Source: JALSHZ01 sp964614535
GTDB lineage: Bacteria; Pseudomonadota; Gammaproteobacteria; UWMA-0217
Direction: 5' to 3'
Length of the DNA stretch: 44,387 nucleotides
Assembly (NCBI GenBank): GCA_964614535.1
Contig: CAZTOZ010000055.1
Coordinates: 1 to 44,387, forward strand
Below the pieces are notes generated by a model. That model was not told where the DNA came from. It was given only the letters and a program-made list of their open reading frames with translations, and searched no databases. Shown here one piece after another: positions 31,979 to 40,380 of this stretch. Each line of letters starts with the position of its first letter. The stretch's first letter is position 1. The translations under genes and the position numbers were made by a program.

Positions 31979-32562
31979 GCCCCGCAATCGATGTTGTCGC
32001 CACTGCCGGTTTCGACCACGCCGTCGTCGTTGCTGTCGTAGCCGGCGTGGATGCGGCCGATGGTGGTGACGATGATGGCCCGAGCCGCCTTGCTGTCGTT
32101 GTCCGACGGGCAGATTTGGAGGGTTCGGGCGTTGGCTGAAAAACCGTTGCGATTGAACACGATCCGTCCGGCCGTGTCGCCCTGGCGGCGATCGCTCTCG
32201 GTCAGCCTGTCGTCGCCGCGCAACGGTTCGTGAACGCGCAGTACCTTCGGGGGGATTTTCGGTGAGGTGCTGTCGTCGCCGAGGTCCCGGACGAGCCAGC
32301 CGCGACTCCAGTCGTCACTGGCCTCGCAATCGGTGAAATGGCTGTTGGCGGGGCAGACGACGACGTTGCGGCCCCGCTTGATCGCTTCGCTGCGGGCATA
32401 TTGGAGATCGGCCACCAGATCGTTGAGGTCGCTCACCATCCGGTTCTGGGTGCTCATCGTCTTGAAGCTGGGCACGGCAACGACGGCCAGAATGGCCACG
32501 ATGGCCACCGTGGTCAGTAGTTCGATGAGCGTGAGTCCGTCCTGTCTTTTCTTTGTTGTCAT
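31975..32562 (-). CDS. Type IV pilus minor pilin FimT/FimU (GspH family)
   Basis: The 195-residue protein starts MTTKKRQDGLTLIELLTTVAIVAILA: short leader with G, then LTLIE with Glu+5. SDLNDLVADLQYARSEAIKRG and RIVFNRNGFSAN are GspH/FimT features, the latter close to the usual FxxxG motif. It is the first gene of the minor-pilin operon. The start lies in an A-rich leader (AACAATAAACA) with no recognisable Shine-Dalgarno sequence. A GTCCGG-CTG-CCGGAC hairpin lies about 20 bases upstream (32583-32597). No firm promoter was found in the 269-base gap to the flavoprotein gene. Confidence 0.9.
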   Translation of the reverse strand: MTTKKRQDGLTLIELLTTVAIVAILAVVAVPSFKTMSTQNRMVSDLNDLVADLQYARSEAIKRGRNVVVCPANSHFTDCEASDDWSRGWLVRDLGDDSTSPKIPPKVLRVHEPLRGDDRLTESDRRQGDTAGRIVFNRNGFSANARTLQICPSDNDSKAARAIIVTTIGRIHAGYDSNDDGVVETGSGDNIDCGA

Positions 32563-32831
32563 TGTTTATTGTTGTTTTTGTTGTCCGGCTGCCGGACGGG
32601 CAACGGCGCCGTCATCCGGGCGTTTGTCCGGTTGCCGGGGCGCGTGCCATCGCGGCAGATTCAACAATGGGGACGAGGCCGATCGGAATGAAGCAGGTCA
32701 CCCCGGATCGTAGTCGGAACGAGGGATCGATGGAGGCGTGAAGGCGGTCCAGCCGAACGGCCGGAAAAGTGGTATGAGCGGTGGTGGAGGGATCGAAGCT
32801 GCCCCGGGGCCACGCCCGGAGCAGCCGGTGC

Positions 32832-33959
32832 TCATCTGAATTCGCGCAGATACCACCACTCGAAGGCGCGTTTCATCCAGTGAAAGGCGATGAACGAGGG
32901 CAACACCAGATTGTGTTTTTCGGTGCGCGCCACCAGCATGCCGCTGCGATTGGTATCGACGATGCAGACCAGCTCGTTGCGGAAGCTCTGTTTGGGCGGC
33001 AGGCCGTCGAGCTCGCGCAGGATATTGGTGACGGCGGCGGTGGATTGCAGATCGGCCATGTGGGCCTGTTTCGGTTTCCACTCCGGGCCGGGGAAGCTGC
33101 CGGAATCGCCGGCCACGTAGATCTTGTCCTGGCCCTCGACGCGGCAGTAGCGGTCCGCCCTGAGCATCCCGCCCGGTGAGCGGGGCAGGTCGGTGTTGTC
33201 GAACCAATGGTTGCCGGTCATGCCGGGCATGAAGAGGATCAGGTCGGCCTCGAACTCGCCGCCCTCGGTGATGACGCTCTTCTCGGTAAAGCCCTTCATC
33301 TTGTGACCCAGGTGGGTCTCGATGCCCCGTTTCTCCATCTCCCGCAACAACCCCTCGACCGCCATCGGCCCCAGTCGCGCGCCCGGCTTTTCGGCGGGGG
33401 TGAAGAACACCAGCCTGAAGTGGCCGCGGCGCCTCTCCTGGCGCAACTGGGTGTCGATGCCGAACAGGAATTCGAACATCGGGCCGCCGCGCATCGCCGA
33501 TGGCTCTTTCGGGTTGCCGGCAAAACCGATGGCGATGGTGCCCCCCTTCATCGCGGCGAGACGGTCACGGATCCGCACCGCCGCGGAAACGCCCTCGCAG
33601 GGGGTGATGGCATGTTCGATTCCAGGCAGTTTTTTCAGAAAGCGGCCCCCCGATGCGATCAGCAGGGCATCGTTCTCCACCTTGCCCCGGTCGGTGACCA
33701 CGGTGCGGCCGAAATCCTCCAGACCGGTGACCGATCCCTGGTGGTAGTCGATCCCGTACTTGTCGAAGAAGTGTTGCAGCGGGATGGTCACATCCTCGGG
33801 TTGGCGCCGACCGGAGGGTATCCAGATCAGGCTGGGCAGGTAGATGAACTCGGGGCGGGGCGCAATCAGCGTGATCCGTAGCGACTCGTCCTTGAGCCGG
33901 AGCTTGCGCGCCGCCGTCAGGCCACCAAAGCCTGCCCCAATGACTGTGACTCGTTTCAT
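32832..33959 (-). CDS. FAD-dependent oxidoreductase, sulfide:quinone reductase-like
   Basis: The 375-residue protein begins VTVIGAGFGGLTAARKL, the FAD dinucleotide fold, and has APRPEFIYLPSLIWIPSG and a second FAD contact YVAGDSGSFPG, as in SQR and NDH-2 relatives. The end, FHWMKRAFEWWYLREF, is an amphipathic helix likely to dip into the membrane. Canonical SQR uses three cysteines; here C121 and C332 fit the first and last, but the middle region (FAGNPKEPSAMRGGPMFEF) has none. C272 is elsewhere. It may not oxidise sulfide. It sits alone, 119 bases after a possible small membrane protein and upstream of the minor-pilin operon on the same strand. Confidence 0.85.
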   Translation of the reverse strand: MKRVTVIGAGFGGLTAARKLRLKDESLRITLIAPRPEFIYLPSLIWIPSGRRQPEDVTIPLQHFFDKYGIDYHQGSVTGLEDFGRTVVTDRGKVENDALLIASGGRFLKKLPGIEHAITPCEGVSAAVRIRDRLAAMKGGTIAIGFAGNPKEPSAMRGGPMFEFLFGIDTQLRQERRRGHFRLVFFTPAEKPGARLGPMAVEGLLREMEKRGIETHLGHKMKGFTEKSVITEGGEFEADLILFMPGMTGNHWFDNTDLPRSPGGMLRADRYCRVEGQDKIYVAGDSGSFPGPEWKPKQAHMADLQSTAAVTNILRELDGLPPKQSFRNELVCIVDTNRSGMLVARTEKHNLVLPSFIAFHWMKRAFEWWYLREFR

Positions 33960-34078
33960 GGTGCATTCGGGGTTTCGTATGAGCAGGCCGGGGATAGTAC
34001 CCCAGCGCGGCCCGGGAAATCATCATTCTTTCCCCGCACCGGGGGATTTGTCCGTGAGGCGCTGAAGAATCGGCCTCG

Positions 34079-34300
34079 TCAGCCGTTGCCGGGCGACCGA
34101 CGGTGCCACATACGCAGCGGTGAATCGCTGGCCTCCATCGGGGGGATCAGCAGCATCAGGCCATCGGCGATCAGTAGCGCAAGCTCGGCCCAGACCAACC
34201 CCCACCACCACGACAACACGACCGGGTAGAGGCTCGCTGGCAGGCCCGTGGCCAGCAGCGCCATCGTGGCCACGTGCATCCGATGTGTCGGCAGAAGCAT
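34079..34300 (-). CDS. Possible small membrane protein
   Basis: This 73-residue frame would encode two hydrophobic segments (MALLATGLPASLYPVVLSWW and VWAELALLIADGLMLLIPP) and a short basic tail. ATG 34300 is preferred to ATG 34330 because TTGGA lies five bases before it. I recognise no family. It could be a real two-helix protein upstream of the SQR-like gene or a chance frame in GC-rich DNA. Confidence 0.42.
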   Translation of the reverse strand: MLLPTHRMHVATMALLATGLPASLYPVVLSWWWGLVWAELALLIADGLMLLIPPMEASDSPLRMWHRRSPGNG

Positions 34301-34456
34301 GGCGGTCCAAGGATCAGGATCGATACCCATTGGGCCATGCGTGTTGGCGTTGGTTCCCCGGACCGTACCGTGGGTTGCCGATTGTCAACGATTGTTCCGC
34401 GTGGCGCCCGTGACCGGCAGCCTGTCACGCCCCGAAATAAATGGGCCGATTGCCGC

Positions 34457-34483
34457 TCAAGCCCCCCTCTACCTGGCCGATAG
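34457..34483 (+). promoter_or_regulatory. Sigma-28 (FliA)-type promoter candidate
   Basis: TCAAGCCC (34457-34464) and GCCGATAG (34476-34483) are separated by exactly 11 bases. The FliA consensus is TAAAGTTT (or TCAAG in Pseudomonas), an 11-base spacer and GCCGATAA, so seven of eight -10 bases match. It is 80 bases before the GGDEF/EAL start codon and points toward it. Confidence 0.5.
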
Positions 34484-34507
34484 CCACCTGAAAGAACGTC
34501 GACCCCA

Positions 34508-34521
34508 TCCCCGCAAGGGGA
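34508..34521 (+). other. Small leader hairpin with GCAA tetraloop
   Basis: TCCCC-GCAA-GGGGA forms a five-pair stem capped by a GNRA-type loop in the leader of the GGDEF/EAL gene, 42 bases before the start codon. No T run follows, so it is not a terminator. It may stabilise or regulate the leader RNA. Confidence 0.35.
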
Positions 34522-34563
34522 GATGACAACAACCAAACAATAACAGGACAACAAGGCGTCACA

Positions 34564-36501
34564 ATGCAAGGACAGGATGAGCTCATATCCAGCTTCCCGG
34601 CGGAGCGGGACGCGTGGCCGCTGTGGTCGCGACTGAAGACCGGTTTTCTGGTTCTGATCATATTCGAGCTGTTGGCCGGTTTCATGGCGTTGCACCATTT
34701 GCAGGTGGAAGCCACGCTGTTTTCCCCCAATGCCTTGCCGGTACAGCAAACCACGGCCCGGCTGCTGTTTCTGCTGATCGTGATCGGCACCATCGTGGGG
34801 GGATTCCTTTTCTGGTATCTCGGCCGTTTCGTCATCCGCTCCCGCGCCCTGCTGGACCAGATCAGCGACGGTATCTGCACCACCGACCAGGATTGGCGGG
34901 TGTTCTCGTTCAATCGGTCGTTTGCGAAGATCATCGGTGTGCCGATGGACGAGATCCGGGGCAGATCGGTGTTCGAGCTGATGCCTGGTTGCAGCGCCCG
35001 TGATCCGATCCTCGACAGTGGCCGGATGGAGTGTGAGTTCGAAGGGGTCCGCTCCGACGGAGAGCGCTTTTGCGCGCACATCACCGTGTTCGTCCTCACC
35101 GAGGAGGAGGGGCGGCCCACCAGTTGCATGATCACGCTGCGCGATACCACCGCGCTGAAGAAATCCCAGGAGCACATCAAGCGTCTCGCCTATGTCGACG
35201 AGCTGACCGGTCTGGCCAATCGCGCGCAATCGCAGCAGTGTCTCGATCAGGCGATCGTCCGGGCACGGCGCAGCGGTCAGCCGTTTGCGGTGTTGTTTCT
35301 CGACCTCGATGGTTTCAAGGACATCAACGACAGCCTGGGTCACGATGCCGGTGACCAGGTGTTGCACGAAATGGGCAAGCGTCTGGCGGGTGTCGTTCGG
35401 GCCGGTGATCTCGTGGCACGCCTCGGCGGTGATGAGTTCTGCATGGTACTGGAACAGCTGCGGAGCGAGGAGGATGCCGCCACGATTGCCTCGCGTTGCC
35501 TCGAGGTCATCAGCCAGCCGATGGAGTTGTGTGAGCGGACCCTTCGTTTGCGGGGCAGCGTCGGCATTGCCATGTTTCCGCGGGATGGAGAGTCGCGAGA
35601 GGCGATCCTGCGGGCTGCCGATACGGCGATGTATGCGGCCAAGCATGGTGGCAAACATCGCTATGCGCTCTATTCCCCTGAACTGACCGAGGCGGCCCAA
35701 CGCCGCCTGTCGCTGGAGCACGACCTGCGGGAAGCGATCGAAAAACAGCAGTTCGCGCTGGTCTATCAACCCCAGGTGTCGTTGCAGACCGGGAGAATGA
35801 CTGGCGTCGAGGCGCTGATCCGCTGGCATCACCCCGATCGTGGCATGGTGCCGCCGGATGAATTCATTGAAATTGCCGAGCGTATCGGACTGATCAATGA
35901 GCTGGGCAACTGGGTGGTGCATACCGCCTGTCGGCAGGCTGCGCAATGGAAAGCGGCGGGACTGCCCGACATCACGGTGTCGGTCAATATCTCCGGCTCC
36001 CATTTTCGCTCGTCGGGGCTGGTCGATTGCGTCCGGGACGCGCTGGCCGAAAACGACCTCCCGCCTTCCTGGCTCGAGCTGGAAGTGACCGAGGGTGTCA
36101 TGCAGATTGGCGATGGCAGCATCGAGATTTTCCAGCGCATCAAGGAGATCGGCGTCAGCATCGCCATCGATGACTTCGGCACCGGTTACTCGTCGCTCAG
36201 CTCCCTGAAGAAACTGCCACTGGACTGCCTGAAGGTGGATCGGGAGTTCGTCGTCGACATGCTCGACAAGCGTGAACACTCGGTCATCATCGCCACCATC
36301 GTCGGCATGGGGCAGGCGCTCGGACTACAGGTCATCGTCGAGGGGGTGGAGAGCCAGGAGCACGTCATCTATCTGCGCGGGCTCAACTGCGACACGGTAC
36401 AAGGTTATTTTTTCAGCAAGCCGGTGTCGGCGGAAGAGATTCCAGCACTGGCCCGGCGTGACTTCCGCCCGAAAATGGAAAACCGCGAGGTCGTGCACTG
36501 A
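34564..36501 (+). CDS. Membrane GGDEF/EAL cyclic-di-GMP protein with PAS domain
   Basis: The 645-residue protein has two membrane helices (about 25-45 and 66-91) around a very short periplasmic loop, a PAS sensor (about 95-205), a GGDEF domain (about 205-370) and an EAL domain (about 385-635). RLGGDEF is intact (GGDEF near 288-292) and preceded at five residues by RAGD, a full inhibitory I-site. The EAL domain has VEALIRWHH, ELEVTEGV, IDDFGTGYSSL, KVDREFV and QGYFFSKPV, the residues needed for phosphodiesterase activity. It may therefore both make and degrade c-di-GMP. AAGG lies eight bases before ATG 34564. The HDOD gene follows 71 bases later, and the sigma-28-like promoter upstream suggests a motility link. 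Confidence 0.95.
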   Translation: MQGQDELISSFPAERDAWPLWSRLKTGFLVLIIFELLAGFMALHHLQVEATLFSPNALPVQQTTARLLFLLIVIGTIVGGFLFWYLGRFVIRSRALLDQISDGICTTDQDWRVFSFNRSFAKIIGVPMDEIRGRSVFELMPGCSARDPILDSGRMECEFEGVRSDGERFCAHITVFVLTEEEGRPTSCMITLRDTTALKKSQEHIKRLAYVDELTGLANRAQSQQCLDQAIVRARRSGQPFAVLFLDLDGFKDINDSLGHDAGDQVLHEMGKRLAGVVRAGDLVARLGGDEFCMVLEQLRSEEDAATIASRCLEVISQPMELCERTLRLRGSVGIAMFPRDGESREAILRAADTAMYAAKHGGKHRYALYSPELTEAAQRRLSLEHDLREAIEKQQFALVYQPQVSLQTGRMTGVEALIRWHHPDRGMVPPDEFIEIAERIGLINELGNWVVHTACRQAAQWKAAGLPDITVSVNISGSHFRSSGLVDCVRDALAENDLPPSWLELEVTEGVMQIGDGSIEIFQRIKEIGVSIAIDDFGTGYSSLSSLKKLPLDCLKVDREFVVDMLDKREHSVIIATIVGMGQALGLQVIVEGVESQEHVIYLRGLNCDTVQGYFFSKPVSAEEIPALARRDFRPKMENREVVH

Positions 36502-36572
36502 GCCGGCCACGGCGCAGACGCCGCCGGTCGCGGTGTCATTACCCGAAAAAAAAGAAGACAAGGAAATTGCTC

Positions 36573-37451
36573 ATGCAAAATGCCGCTGTACGTACTGTCG
36601 CCGAAGCAGAGCCGTGCGAACTGATCCATTCGGGAACACAGTTGTCGGTATTGCCGGCGGCGGTGCCCGAGCTGCTGGCCGTGCTCGGTGACGAGGAGAT
36701 CTCTTTTCCTGAGCTGGCGAAGAAAATCGCTGAATTCCCCACCGTCGCGGCGCGACTGATGTTTCTCGCGAACTCGTCGTGGGCAGCGCCGGTCGCCGAG
36801 ATCACCAGCCTGGAGATGGCTTGCGCCAAACTGGGCTTGGCGTTGGTCAAGAGTGTCAGTATTTCGCTGGCCATCGCCGCGCCCTTCGATCCCGGCAAAT
36901 GCCCCGCCTTCCGTAGTGACCGGTTCTGGTCCACCGCATTGCTGGTGGCCGAGGGGGCGGCTGCGCTGGCGCGGCGCTCGGACCAGTTCGGGGAGGAGGC
37001 GCTGGGGTCGGTCCATACGGCGGCACTGCTGCACAACCTCGGCCTGCTGTGGCTGGCGGACAACATGCCCGAGGCGGCCAATGGCGCATTCGAACAGACC
37101 AATGAGAATCCCGAGTTGTCATTGGCCGAGGTGTTGCGGGCGCATTGCGGTGCCGACCATGCCCGGATCGGTGGCTGTCTGGCGCAAGCCTGGGAATTTC
37201 CGGCGATGATCGAATCGGCCATGCAAAACCATCTCGATGCCGACTACGCCGGAGCGCATTGGCAGATCGCGCTGGTCACCGGGCTTGCCGCCGCGATGGC
37301 GCATTGTCTCGACCACCAGCTCGAATATCGGCTCGAGGATCCCCGTGTGGCGCGCCTCGGTATCGAGCCGGCAGAGGCCGTCGAGGTGTTCGAGCACCTG
37401 GAGCAGCGGCACGAACGAGTGCGTGAAATGGTACGGGTGTTGTTCTGCTGA
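36573..37451 (+). CDS. HDOD-domain signalling protein
   Basis: The 292-residue protein is a single HDOD domain (about 20-215). It shows SVLPAAVPELLAVLGDE, then PTVAARLMFLANSSWAAP with the typical NSA-like segment, and HTAALLHNLGLLWLADNMP in place of the HD pair, which is degenerate as usual for HDOD. The C-terminal about 75 residues are helical. HDOD proteins work in signalling and c-di-GMP-linked motility control without hydrolase activity. ATG 36573 has AGGA eight bases upstream. Co-transcription with the GGDEF/EAL gene is likely, and the terminator at 37495 ends the unit. Confidence 0.88.
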   Translation: MQNAAVRTVAEAEPCELIHSGTQLSVLPAAVPELLAVLGDEEISFPELAKKIAEFPTVAARLMFLANSSWAAPVAEITSLEMACAKLGLALVKSVSISLAIAAPFDPGKCPAFRSDRFWSTALLVAEGAAALARRSDQFGEEALGSVHTAALLHNLGLLWLADNMPEAANGAFEQTNENPELSLAEVLRAHCGADHARIGGCLAQAWEFPAMIESAMQNHLDADYAGAHWQIALVTGLAAAMAHCLDHQLEYRLEDPRVARLGIEPAEAVEVFEHLEQRHERVREMVRVLFC

Positions 37452-37494
37452 CCGTCGGACCATCGACAGGGCAGGGTACCCGGCCAGAAAAGAA

Positions 37495-37519
37495 AAGCCC
37501 CGCCTGGGGCGGGGCTTTC
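37495..37519. terminator. Bidirectional rho-independent terminator
   Basis: AAAGCCCCGCC and GGCGGGGCTTT form an 11-pair stem around loop TGG between convergent genes. On the minus strand it is followed by TTTTCTTTTC, a good T tract ending the OmpA-type gene. On the plus strand TTTC follows for the HDOD transcript, which is weaker. Confidence 0.92.
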
Positions 37520-37541
37520 GTCGGCGAGCCGGTCGTTCGGC

Positions 37542-39716
37542 CTATTTGCGCCGCAACTCCACGCGGCGGTTGATGGCGCGTCCCTCCGGGGTCACGTTGG
37601 AGGCAACGGGCTCATCCGGGCCATAGCCCTTGGCCTCGAGCCGATCGGCGGCAATGCCGTGGTCGATGAGGTAGTTGGCCACGGCCTTGGCGCGGGCCTC
37701 CGACAGCGCGATATTGATGGCCCGTGAGCCGGTATTGTCGGTGTGGCCGGCCACCTCCAGTTTCAGGTCCGGGAACTGCTTGAGCACGGCGACCACGCCA
37801 TCGAGGATCTTCTTGGAATCCTCGGTGAGATCGGCGGTGCCGAGCTTGAAGGTGACCCCTTCGAGGGCGATGTTCTCATCGGCCTGGCAGCCCATGCCGT
37901 CGATCTTGCCGCCCTCCGGGGTGTTGGGGCAGAGGTCGAGACGGTCGGGGAGGCCGTCGTTGTCACCATCGGGCTCGCAGCCCTTCTCGTCCACCTTGAT
38001 GCCTTCCGGCGTGTCCGGGCACTGGTCGTCGGCATCGGAGACACCATCCTTGTCGCTGTCCTGGGTCTTGAGGCGCAGCTTGTCGCGCTCGGCCGCCGTG
38101 CCCTTGAGGTCTTTCTCCAACTTGGCCAGGGCGTTGCTCTTGTCGGCCAGCGCCTTCTTGACCTTCTCCAGTTCCGCGTTCTTCTCCTGGAGTGCCGTCT
38201 TCAGCTTGGCCAACTCCTCCTCCGATGCCTGCTTGGCCGCTTCGAGCGTCTTGATCTGCTCTTTCAGGTCGGCCACCTCGGCGGTGAGGGCCTGTACCTG
38301 GGCTTCGGTCTCGGAGAGGGTGGCGATCTTGGCGGTGGCCGCATCGAATGCGGTTTGCAGCTCGGCGAAACGGGTCTCCTCGCCGGCGAACTGCGACTTC
38401 ATTGCTTCGATCTCGCCGTCGCGGGCCTCCAGCTGCTGCTTGAGCTCGGCGATCTGGGCGTTGAGCGCGTCGGTCTCCCCGCTCTTGGCCTGTGCTTCGG
38501 CCAGTGCCTGTTCCAGTTCGGTGGTCTTGGCCTGGGCCGCTTCCAGCTGCTGCTTCAGTTGGGCCATCTCCTCGGCCATCGCGCTCGCCTCCTGGCCGCT
38601 GGCCTGGGCCTGTTGCAGCGCCTGTTCCAGCTCGGCGTTACGTGCCTTCAGCGCTTCGAGTTCGGCCGCTTGTGCCGAGGCGCTCTCGCTCGCCTCCTGC
38701 AAGGAGCTCTCCAGCGTCAGCATCCGGGTGTTGGCTTCACTCAGCGCAGCGGCGTCTTCCTGCGCCTTCGCAAGCTGTGCCTTGAGCGCCTCGATCTCCT
38801 CGTTCTGTCGGGTGGCGGCCTCTTTGGCCGCGGCCAGTGCCGCTTCCAGCGCCTGCACCTTGCTGGTGGTGGCGGTGAGTTGCTCGCCGAGCGATGAGGA
38901 TTCGGCCAGCTGTGCCTTCAGTGCCTCCAGCTCGCTCTGGTATTGGCCGGATGTCTCGGTGGCGCCGGCGAGCTGCTGCTCCAGTTCGGCGATGCGCTGC
39001 TGTGCGGCCTGTAACTCGGCGCTCAGCTTTTCGGCCATCGTCTTGCTCTCGGTGCTGGTCTCGGCGATGGCGCTGAGGTTTTGCGCCAGCTGGTCGCGTT
39101 CGGACAGCACCTGGTTGAGCTGACTCTCGATCTCCTGGACCTTGGCCGCTTCCGCCTTGGCCTGATCGAGGCGGGCCTGAGCTTCCTCGATCTCTTTGCG
39201 CTGGGCCTCGATCTGGGCCTTCAGGTCTTCGATCTGTTGTTTGAAGAAGTCGGCGCGAAAGGTGTTCTCCTGCCATTTGCGCCGTTCCTGCAGCATGGTG
39301 TCGTAGGTGCCGCGCAGCGACTGGAATCGCTCCTCGGCCGCTTTCTGGCGCGCGGCCTGCTCGTCGAGCATCTTCAGCAACTGGCTCTGCTGCTTGACCA
39401 TCTCCTGCAGCTGGACCCGCAGCTGTTCGTGGTTCTGCTTCATCCACTCCAGCTCCGCTTCCTGGTTGGAGATGGAAGCCGAGGGCGGACGGGCGTTGTA
39501 GAGGCTGCGCGCGCTGTCGATGCGGCGCTGGAAGGCGCGTTGCATGGCTCCCAGGTCCGGTGCGGTCATCATCGGTGGCGGGGGCGGCGGGATCTCCGCG
39601 TTCAGGGCCGGTGGTGGCGGCGGGGGCACGTCCCCGTCTGCAGCCTGGGTGGCGAGTGGCAGGGCGGTTGGCAGGGCGATGGCGACGAGAATCGAACTGA
39701 GCTTCTTTTTGAACAT
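37542..39716 (-). CDS. OmpA-family protein with proline runs, long coiled coil and TSP3 repeats
   Basis: The 724-residue exported protein has a signal peptide (MFKKKLSSILVAIALP, cleavage near TQAAD), then two proline-rich runs (PPPPPPALNAEIPPPPPP). About 75-550 is a continuous coiled coil with Glu/Gln/Lys/Ala heptads. Two thrombospondin type 3 calcium repeats follow (about 553-609; DKDGVSDADDQCPDTPEG and DGDNDGLPDRLDLCPNTPEG), then an OmpA peptidoglycan-binding domain (about 610-724; VAGHTDNTGSRAINIALSEARA, read in parts, and NRRVELRRK). The coil could span the periplasm from wall to outer membrane. ATG 39716 is six bases after GAGGG; an ATG at 39722 touches that site and is less likely. It is a stand-alone unit ended by the terminator at 37495. 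Confidence 0.93.
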   Translation of the reverse strand: MFKKKLSSILVAIALPTALPLATQAADGDVPPPPPPALNAEIPPPPPPMMTAPDLGAMQRAFQRRIDSARSLYNARPPSASISNQEAELEWMKQNHEQLRVQLQEMVKQQSQLLKMLDEQAARQKAAEERFQSLRGTYDTMLQERRKWQENTFRADFFKQQIEDLKAQIEAQRKEIEEAQARLDQAKAEAAKVQEIESQLNQVLSERDQLAQNLSAIAETSTESKTMAEKLSAELQAAQQRIAELEQQLAGATETSGQYQSELEALKAQLAESSSLGEQLTATTSKVQALEAALAAAKEAATRQNEEIEALKAQLAKAQEDAAALSEANTRMLTLESSLQEASESASAQAAELEALKARNAELEQALQQAQASGQEASAMAEEMAQLKQQLEAAQAKTTELEQALAEAQAKSGETDALNAQIAELKQQLEARDGEIEAMKSQFAGEETRFAELQTAFDAATAKIATLSETEAQVQALTAEVADLKEQIKTLEAAKQASEEELAKLKTALQEKNAELEKVKKALADKSNALAKLEKDLKGTAAERDKLRLKTQDSDKDGVSDADDQCPDTPEGIKVDEKGCEPDGDNDGLPDRLDLCPNTPEGGKIDGMGCQADENIALEGVTFKLGTADLTEDSKKILDGVVAVLKQFPDLKLEVAGHTDNTGSRAINIALSEARAKAVANYLIDHGIAADRLEAKGYGPDEPVASNVTPEGRAINRRVELRRK

Positions 39717-39900
39717 GGTCATCCCTCGGATGTGTTGGCGTTTTTGACAAGGGGGCCAGGCGGCAGGCGGTCTGCCCTGATGTATCTGACAAAGGCAGGC
39801 TGCTGTCGTTCCCGACAGAGTCTCCGGCAGGGAAGCCGAATGGAAGATTGTGAGCCGTGCCCTGCGGAGATCTCGAGCGAGCAACGTCATTATTGTGGTT

Positions 39901-39929
39901 ATTATGACACGCGTCGCAACGGGATTGAA
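39901..39929 (-). promoter_or_regulatory. Promoter candidate for the coiled-coil OmpA gene
   Basis: On the minus strand TTCAAT (39929-39924) and CATAAT (39906-39901) are 17 bases apart in a locally AT-rich stretch; three and five of six bases match consensus. Initiation would give a leader of roughly 180 bases before ATG 39716. Confidence 0.3.
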
Positions 39930-39972
39930 AAATTTGTTGAACTGTTTACTTGATGAAACAGCGTCGGAGGGG

Positions 39973-40380
39973 TCAGGTCGGCTTCTTGGTGAATTGCACC
40001 GGCTTTTCGATCGAGGCCTGTTCGTAGCTGCGATCGAAGACCAGTTCGATCATCGTCGGGCCATCGTCCGTCTTCCTGGCGCGAACCTGTTGCAGTTTGG
40101 GCAGCCGGCGGGCGAGGTAGGAGCAGCAGGCCGCGGCCAGCGCCTCGTTGTCGTCGTCCAGGGCGGTCATCAGCGTGTTGGCGACGAACTGGGCACGTTG
40201 CATCGGGTCGGGATCGTCGATCTGCTCGCCGCCGAGGCGGATGCCGCCGTCCATCTTCTGGTCCATCTGGTCGAGGAAGCGTCGTTGCAACCCGGTGAGG
40301 CGCTTGCTGCGGTCGTGGTCGATGATCTTCTCGCCGTTGATGACGATGGCGAAGGGACGGTGGGCGTCGTCGTTGCTCAT
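39973..40380 (-). CDS. Small unknown protein coupled to mfd
   Basis: This 135-residue protein shows no family I recognise. It has no signal or membrane segment. Visible parts are HRPFAIVINGEKIIDHDRSKRL, split by an acidic/basic alternation; a helical FVANTLMTALDDDNEALAAACCSYLA with two adjacent cysteines; and a basic C-terminus PVQFTKKPT. ATG 40380 overlaps the mfd stop as ATGA, so translation is coupled to mfd. That suggests a small cytoplasmic partner or merely a co-expressed protein. The next gene, OmpA-type, has its own likely promoter. Confidence 0.78.
   Translation of the reverse strand: MSNDDAHRPFAIVINGEKIIDHDRSKRLTGLQRRFLDQMDQKMDGGIRLGGEQIDDPDPMQRAQFVANTLMTALDDDNEALAAACCSYLARRLPKLQQVRARKTDDGPTMIELVFDRSYEQASIEKPVQFTKKPT

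Noticed and set aside
34023..34060. CCCCG-CAC-CGGGG hairpin between the small membrane frame and the SQR-like gene
   Set aside because: No T run follows on either strand, so a rho-independent terminator is not supported.
39901..39930. CRISPR-repeat-like string containing CGCAACGGGATTGAAA
   Set aside because: It occurs once, with no second copy or spacer pattern and no cas genes.
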